Positions 60,701-64,000 of a DNA stretch of 64,000 bases are shown in pieces (position 1 is the stretch's first letter; each line of letters starts with the position of its first letter). The translations under genes were made by a program, and so were the position numbers. The notes beneath the pieces were generated by a model that saw nothing but the letters and a program-made list of their open reading frames with translations, was not told the origin of the DNA and did no database searches. Location of the stretch: NCBI GenBank assembly GCA_026874595.1, contig CM049307.1, forward strand, positions 55,389,870-55,453,869, in the 5' to 3' direction. The stretch comes from Sipunculus nudus. Its lineage: Eukaryota; Annelida; Sipuncula; Golfingiida; Sipunculidae.

Positions 60701-63700
60701 TTTATAAACACTGTCCTAAGAAATTCTGGTAATTTATTAAAGTTGCACAGCTATGTGGTGGTGGACAACAAAAATTGGGTTCCTACTTGCCCAGTTGAGC
60801 AAATAATTATTACCAATAGATGTATGTATGAAACTTGAAACTGCCCAGTCTGTCCAACTCCAAGGCATATTTATAAACACTGTCCTAAGAAATTCTGGTA
60901 ATTTATTAAAGTTGCACAGCTATGTGGTGGTGGACAACAAAATTGGGTTCCTACTTGCCCAGTTGAGCAAATAATTATTACCAATAGATGTATGTATGAA
61001 ACTTGAAACTGCCCAGTCTGTCCAACTCCAAGGCATATTTATAAACACTGTCCTAAGAAATTCTGGTAATTTATTAAAGTTGCACAGCTATGTGGTGGTG
61101 GACAACAAAATGGGTTCCTACTTGCCCAGTTGAGCAAATAATTATTACCAATAGATGTATGTATGAAACTTGAAACCGCCCAGTCTGTCCAACTCCAAGG
61201 CATATTTATAAACACTGTCCTAAGAAATTCTGGTAATTTATTAAAGTTGCACAGCGATGTGGTGGTGGACAACAAATTTGGGTTCCTACTTGCCCAGTTG
61301 AGCAAGTGGGTGCAACATAACCTTTACACAAAGGCTTTTAAATACTAGCTGGATCTTGGCTTGTCTTTTTAAGGAGAAGTGGAATCATACTTTAACACCT
61401 CTAGCTTAAATTACATTTATGTTTCATCTGTGCAAATACAAAAGAAAAATATTAACAACAAACATTTGAATATACAAATATATTTTTTTACAATTGTATG
61501 AACTGCACGTTTCAGTGCATGTTTTGTTTGTATGTTTTAAATATGTATATTGTTAAAATACAATACAAATTTCAATGTACTGCCTTTTAATTAGCCCTTT
61601 CTGACTTGTTATAAGCACCACTGCAAGCTGAATTATTAGTTCAATAAATGGAGACTGCAAGAAAATTTGAGCTGAAACTAATACCTACATTTCCCTCACT
61701 GAAAATTAAATAAAAATATCAGAAAAATTGCACATGTGACATGACATACCCTCATCATTACATGATCTTTTTTCAACAGTTTTCAACAATCCTTTCTCAT
61801 TTGAAGACCCATATGTTTTTCTGGTACCACATTCAGCCACCTCATGTCAGCAAAGCAGCATTTTTTAACAGATAAAAGACAGGTGTACAAACAGACAAAC
61901 TATTGACTGTATTGTTGTTGCAGCCAATTCTGGATCAAGATCAACCCATTATTAATTTAAGGGTTCTTTTCTGATGGAAAGTCTACAAAATGTTACAAAG
62001 TCATATGAAAACTGGTATAGCAAACTGTAAACATAAAAGACTGAGAAGAGTTGTGAGACAGATGGATAACAATAATGATCATTAATTAGTTATTATTCAG
62101 GAAGTTGTTTCACATTAAATGAATAAAATTATTATTAAATGTGTTATATAAACATCATATTTCCTGTTGATAAAAACATCTATTTTTATGATCAGGGTAC
62201 CATTATGCCTTCCTGTATAGCTATGGTTATACTGGATAATGACAAAATAATATAGGAATTTCTGACTCAACATTCCTCCAAGGTCAATAATTAGAATGGC
62301 ACCGTTACTCATCTCAGAGAACAACTTTTCTACCAATACCTTTTGCCCATTCCATGCCAACACAGGATGAGTCAGAGAGCTATTGATCATATTGTTAGGC
62401 GTGGGAAATCCCCACTGCACCCCTGAATCACTTTCACCTTTCCATATGTCAGCTACTGATCTTATCCAATCAACACCAAAGGTGTACTGAAACCCCAGAT
62501 CAAGCATGCTATCAACATGTGAGTAGCACAGGCTTGTGGTTTCCAACTAAGAGTACCTGTGATAGCCATGTGCTATATGACTCTATGAATGGAATCTCCT
62601 AATACTGGGGATGACCCCACAATGAGTCATCACTCCAACAACTTGTTACTTAAAATAGCTCATAAGCTGCTTTGGCACTTCCATCCCCAGCTATAAGTTC
62701 TGGCAGAGCCAGAGGTGTAGCAGATGCGTGCTGCTGCCCTGGACCGCACAACATCGTACAAGCACGCCCCGAAGACATGCGGTTTCTTATTTATAGACCA
62801 AAAAGAATCTAAATTATGACACCTAACCTACAGGTCCCAAATTGCAGCTGGTTATTTCATTCATCAAACATGATCTGATCACAGAGATTGAAGGTCTTGT
62901 GCGAAATTGTGCCATGTCTTCAGGCATTATGACAAAATTTCTCTACTCAAGTTACTCAAACTAACAAACTTTTAATAACTTTTACTGATCTTACAATTAA
63001 ACAGAACTTGTTTCAAAGTTTACTTGACTCCTAAAGAGTTTAAATACATGCTTTAAAAAAAGGATTCAAGTGCACTTTTAAAACTGCATATAATTTTAAT
63101 TTCAATGTGGTCTATATATTATTACTATTAATGACCTGTAGAATTAATATTGCATCACTGGTAATAATTAAATTGAAGAGCACTGACATTTGATGTTTGT
63201 CTTTTAAATATTAACAGCTACAATGTAAATATATTCAAGATACTGGAACTGGCACACTATAAATATTTACACACAAAAAATAGTTTAGTAAATTGCAACA
63301 GTTCAAAATTTGTATTTAAAGTTTAAAATTTGGGAGAGCGCAAGACAATATCACGTGCCATTATCAACCGAACGTGCACGATACAAGATATCACTGCCAG
63401 CATCAGCTGAGAGTTGTGTTTTGGGTAACGGTGTCCCGAGTGACCCCGAGCACCAAGGCGTGAACGCCAGCCTGCACGACTCATGACGGGTCACGGTTTC
63501 CGCTCCGGCTTGTTGCCGTGCACGGACGGACCAAACACACCACAACAAAACGTCATGAGGGCAAATCTGTCACAAACATGCACCAAGGACGCCATATCTG
63601 ATAAAATCAAGGCAATTTATCCAAGACCGCACCCTTGGAATGAATTTTTATTGTAAGATAACTCATTCATTCGGGGGCCCCCACCGGTAGAGAGATTGAC

Positions 63701-63739
63701 AACTCTTTGCTTACCTCTGCGTGGCCTACCCCCGCTCAT
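35347..63739 (-). CDS. MAP2K6: MKK3/MKK6-class dual-specificity MAP kinase kinase (complete, nine coding exons)
   Basis: This gene encodes the kinase that phosphorylates the Thr and Tyr of the p38 MAP kinase activation loop in the cytoplasmic stress-signalling cascade. Exons (minus strand): 63739-63715, 48048-47988, 45887-45725, 42137-42018, 41486-41370, 38824-38645, 37531-37454, 36609-36470, 35497-35347. The lengths sum to 1035 bases, giving 344 residues plus TAA; the vertebrate family is of about the same length. Visible elements are a basic docking region (R7, R8, K10, K11 followed by hydrophobics to I17), a glycine loop G61-R-G-A-Y-G66, the ATP lysine K83 (M-A-V-K), H178-R-D180, D198-F-G200, activation residues S208 and T212 in S-V-A-K-T, and A222-P-E224. 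The S-x-A-K-T loop and the L-L-M-D-L-D segment are typical of MKK3/6 rather than MKK1/2, MKK4 or MKK7. MKK3 and MKK6 cannot be separated from sequence reading; an invertebrate probably has one pro-orthologue. Exon phases agree at every junction. The only weak junction is the donor of exon 2. Confidence 0.95.
36470..36609 (-). CDS. MAP2K6: MAP2K coding exon 8
   Basis: Residues 249-294 plus two bases of C295. Contains [10 protein letters not shown] and D-D-P-P-R-L-P-A-D, the C-lobe region found in all MKKs. The acceptor is CTCCAG and the donor GTAAGG. Confidence 0.94.
36729..36777. repeat. (CT)n microsatellite
   Basis: CT run in intron 8-side sequence (intron 7) of the MAP2K gene; further CT-rich sequence continues to about 36824. 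Confidence 0.9.
36990..37419. mobile_element. hAT element, inverted copy without nested MITE
   Basis: Runs TAGTGGTAGG to GCACCATTA and matches the reverse complement of 11332-12092 in several blocks (TTTTAAAATCATAAT, TCATAATGAAACC, GCATCCAAGGTC). Flanks ATCGCTAG and ATCACTTG agree at 6 of 8 positions, a decayed target duplication. It fills over half of MAP2K intron 7. Confidence 0.8.
37454..37531 (-). CDS. MAP2K6: MAP2K coding exon 7 (APE motif)
   Basis: Residues 223-248. Starts P-E-R-I-N-P, completing A-P-E with exon 6, and runs to [10 protein letters not shown]. The acceptor is TTTTACAG and the donor GTAAGT. Confidence 0.95.
37983..38417. mobile_element. MITE with CACTGTGGTTG termini, copy 1
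   Basis: Inverted termini CACTGTGGTTGGC and GGCAACCACAGT. Inner TTCGCGAGG and GCGAGGGTTTCATTTTCGCGA words are mirrored as CCTCGCGAAC. Lies in MAP2K intron 6. Confidence 0.75.
38645..38824 (-). CDS. MAP2K6: MAP2K coding exon 6 (catalytic and activation loops)
   Basis: Residues 163-222. Contains H-R-D-V-K-P-S-N (178-185), D-F-G-I-S-G (198-203) and the activation segment S208-V-A-K-T212, which upstream MAP3Ks phosphorylate in this family. Ends K-P-Y-M-A. The acceptor is GTTGCAG and the donor GTGAGT. Confidence 0.96.
40282..40791. mobile_element. Probable MITE with TTAAAGRGGC termini
   Basis: Starts TTAAAGGGGCCC and ends GCCTCTTTAA. The TTAA at both ends would suit a TTAA-targeting family such as piggyBac or Kolobok. 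Inverted similarity is short. Lies in MAP2K intron 5. Confidence 0.45.
40857..41352. mobile_element. MITE with CACTGTGGTTG termini, copy 2 (diverged)
   Basis: Collinear with 37983-38417: GAGGGTTTGATTTTCATGATC near the left, and GAAACCCTCACGGGCAAAAA with GACCACAGTA at the right. The right end is about 18 bases from the 5' splice site of MAP2K exon 5. Confidence 0.6.
41370..41486 (-). CDS. MAP2K6: MAP2K coding exon 5 (hinge and N-lobe/C-lobe junction)
   Basis: Residues 124-162. Begins [16 protein letters not shown], the hinge region, and ends at V-A-F-A. The acceptor is TTTCAG and the donor GTAAGT. A transposon end lies about 18 bases beyond the donor. Confidence 0.94.
41880..41903. repeat. 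Poly-C tract
   Basis: About 24 C residues in MAP2K intron 4. Similar runs occur in intron 1 at 50851-50863, 52508-52519, 56912-56933 and, as poly-G, 57789-57803. Confidence 0.9.
42018..42137 (-). CDS. MAP2K6: MAP2K coding exon 4 (helix C region)
   Basis: Residues 84-123, including the [14 protein letters not shown] stretch and F-Y-G-A-L-F-R-E, both highly characteristic of MKK3/6. The acceptor is TTTCACAG and the donor GTCTGT. It is a phase 0 exon of 120 bases. Confidence 0.94.
42212..44049. repeat. Interspersed repeat, copy B (endonuclease part deleted)
   Basis: Second copy of 1067-3310 in the same direction. Shared blocks include TTTCCTAATGTTGAAACTGAAGC, ATGGTCAAA.TT.GGCAAAATTTAAGGTAC, TTTGGGCCCAT and GATGAGTGGTTTTGATATTAGGCA. 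It lacks the stretch that encodes the endonuclease relic in copy A. Ends with a GGAC run (43950-43990). Lies in MAP2K intron 3. Confidence 0.75.
45097..45688. mobile_element. 592-bp element with AATTGACCTATCCA termini, copy 1
   Basis: The same 14 bases occur inverted at both ends. TATTAGTG and TATTAGTA nearby may be a decayed target duplication. Its right end is 36 bases from the 5' splice site of MAP2K exon 3. An inverted relative is at 54230-54830. Confidence 0.7.
45725..45887 (-). CDS. MAP2K6: MAP2K coding exon 3 (glycine-rich loop and ATP lysine)
   Basis: Residues 30-83. Contains G-R-G-A-Y-G (61-66) and ends exactly after M-A-V-K, with K83 as the ATP-binding lysine. The acceptor is TTCCAG and the donor GTACCC. 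Confidence 0.93.
46107..46290. repeat. Possible mariner-type MITE fragment
   Basis: Starts TA-CAGTGATACCTC and continues with TGACCAACC..GACCACCC..GATGACCACTTTTTT, like the better-defined element at 48096. The right end is not clear. Confidence 0.4.
47988..48048 (-). CDS. MAP2K6: MAP2K coding exon 2 (docking segment)
   Basis: Encodes K10 to P28, including K-K-L-P-K-F-V-I, the expected position of the D-motif that binds p38. The acceptor is TATAG. To stay in frame with exon 3, which starts on the third base of a codon, the exon must end at CCA-GG with donor GTTGGT. A GTGTAT donor four bases further on would break the frame. The 3' boundary is therefore inferred from phase. Confidence 0.8.
48096..48273. 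mobile_element. Mariner-type MITE (178 bp)
   Basis: CAGAAAAACCTC and GGTTTTACTG form inverted termini, each bordered by TA, the mariner target. The interior repeats GTGGTCATTATT words. It lies about 45 bases upstream of the MAP2K exon 2 acceptor. Confidence 0.7.
49780..49990. repeat. Single relative of the 26.1-26.6 kb repeat
   Basis: Shares CTGGTGACCCCTGACCCCATTAAATATG, the GATAAT and ATGAAAATCCAT.AA blocks and an AGTTAACGGACAAATGGATG tail with the intergenic copy. Confidence 0.55.
51440..51542. repeat. Imperfect hairpin of about 40 bp
   Basis: GTCATTGAC...TATTCCAC pairs with GTGGAAT...GTCAATGAC around a 20-base loop (51481-51500). Lies in MAP2K intron 1. Could be a small foldback MITE or a structured RNA. 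Confidence 0.55.
53443..53825. mobile_element. Foldback MITE, AAGCTGTGTTTCCATG termini, copy 2
   Basis: Termini AAGCTGTGTTTCCATG and CATGGAAACACAGCTT are perfect inverted repeats. It is the inverted relative of 28010-28388. Confidence 0.8.
54230..54830. mobile_element. 592-bp element family, copy 2 (inverted)
   Basis: Reverse-complement match to 45097-45688 in many blocks: CGCATATTCATTCAATGAATA, GACAGAGCTCTGTC, CATGGGCATGGAAG, GCTGTGGTGGATAGGTCAA. The left terminus is decayed. Confidence 0.75.
58533..58809. mobile_element. MITE with AAAGCTAAGATTCCTT termini
   Basis: 277 bases. AAAGCTAAGATTCCTT at the left is matched by AAGGAATCTTAGCTTT at the right; repeated GGAAT/ATTCC and GCATGC words lie inside. 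MAP2K intron 1. Confidence 0.7.
60638..61310. repeat. Tandem repeat, four units of about 168 bp
   Basis: Units start at the ATAGATGTATGTATG block at 60647, 60816, 60984 and 61151, with steps of 169, 168 and 167. The steps shrink because of an A run after GGACAAC. Units are nearly identical, so the array is young. MAP2K intron 1. Confidence 0.92.
63715..63739 (-). CDS. MAP2K6: MAP2K coding exon 1 (start codon)
   Basis: Residues 1-8 and the first base of residue 9 (M-S-G-G-R-P-R-R). The donor is GTAAGC. Joining to exon 2 makes a glycine codon and continues into the basic docking segment. The ATG lies at 63737-63739. The next region upstream is CpG-rich, as expected for a 5' UTR and promoter. 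Confidence 0.85.
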
Positions 63740-64000
63740 GGCTTTTCTTGCTGGGCCCGTCGGCCGAGTTGCCAGCATCGGGTGTAAATTTACCCCAAGG
63801 GACGTGTAGAAAGAGTTCCACTCGGTAAAATCCTTGCTGCAACTTTACTGTGCTGTCGGCAATGTGTGTATGAATCACGACAAACAACACTGCTGCGAAA
63901 TTCCACGAAAATCGCGGCGGAAATGGGACCTGATAGGCTCCCAGCTCGATCAAGGCCTGCAGGAAAACCCACCTTGACGTCACACACTGGATGAGTCATC
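63740..64000 (-). promoter_or_regulatory. MAP2K 5' UTR/promoter segment with CRE and AP-1 palindromes
   Basis: The segment is clearly richer in CpG than the surrounding DNA. It contains a perfect CRE (TGACGTCA, 63975-63982) and a perfect AP-1/TRE core inside the palindrome ATGAGTCAT (63991-63999), both about 235-260 bases upstream of the ATG. CRE and AP-1 sites bind ATF/CREB and Jun/Fos/ATF2 dimers. ATF2 is a known p38 target, so feedback control of this kinase is possible but is inference. No TATA box is obvious, and the transcription start is not determined. Confidence 0.5.

Larger units (their letters stand above)
48049..63714 (-). other. MAP2K intron 1 (15.7 kb), contents
   Basis: Apart from the repeats listed separately, I see no second gene on either strand. 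The 143-codon minus-strand frame at 62115-62543 shows no family motif and no splice support. The last 350 bases near exon 1 (63350-63714) are CpG-richer and may hold regulatory DNA, including a CACGTG at 63353-63358. Confidence 0.6.

Noticed and set aside
60490-61305. Protein with tandem 56-residue repeats encoded on the minus strand
   Set aside because: The frame shifts at the variable A run between units, and the array lies inside a spliced intron; it is better explained as non-coding tandem DNA.
62115-62543. 143-codon minus-strand frame in MAP2K intron 1
   Set aside because: No family motif, low-complexity hydrophobic end, no exon borders. It may be a transposon remnant, but I cannot support that.

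Overview
This is a eukaryotic, intron-rich and AT-rich window, almost certainly from a marine invertebrate. A lophotrochozoan, perhaps a mollusc, is my best guess. The evidence is the exon/intron structure with GT-AG junctions, many (AT)n, (CT)n and homopolymer tracts, runs of GGAC, and a dense, varied set of short non-autonomous transposons. The species cannot be fixed from the sequence alone.

Two protein-coding genes are supported. On the minus strand, nine coding exons between 63739 and 35347 join in frame, with flanking AG/GT, into a complete 344-residue dual-specificity MAP kinase kinase of the MKK3/MKK6 class. This is the p38 activator. It has a basic docking region at the N-terminus, a glycine-rich loop, HRD and DFG motifs and an S-V-A-K-T activation site. 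Intron 1 alone is 15.7 kb. The CpG-richer segment upstream of its ATG, at the right edge of the window, carries a perfect CRE and a perfect AP-1 palindrome. On the plus strand, five coding exons between 19220 and 23664 join in frame into an 880-residue protein that I do not recognise. It is rich in basic nuclear-type motifs and carries two PxDLS motifs, the class bound by the CtBP corepressor. Its small middle exons look like tandem copies of one another, and decayed copies lie in the following intron.

The rest is intergenic or intronic DNA filled with repeats. From 1 to 19 kb there is: an interspersed element with a LINE-like endonuclease relic (1.07-3.31 kb); a miniature LTR element with tRNA-like promoter boxes in its LTRs (6.31-6.74 kb); a 156-bp satellite carrying GGTCAnnnTGACC palindromes (7.3-8.5 kb) flanked by a diverged direct duplication; two near-identical Harbinger-type MITEs, one nested in a hAT-type element with a perfect 8-bp target duplication (11.33-12.09 kb); tRNA-derived SINE-like pieces (12.4-12.8 kb); and an LTR with a TATA box (16.5 kb). 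From 25 to 31 kb there is a cluster of CpG-rich foldback elements and another hAT-type element with a perfect target duplication (30.46-30.84 kb). The MAP2K introns hold second copies of several of these families, including the hAT element without its nested MITE. In three of the introns a transposon ends within about 40 bases of a 5' splice site. A four-unit, 168-bp tandem repeat lies at 60.6-61.3 kb.

No rRNA, functional tRNA, CRISPR array or prokaryotic operon is visible. All statements are from reading the sequence; no database search was possible.
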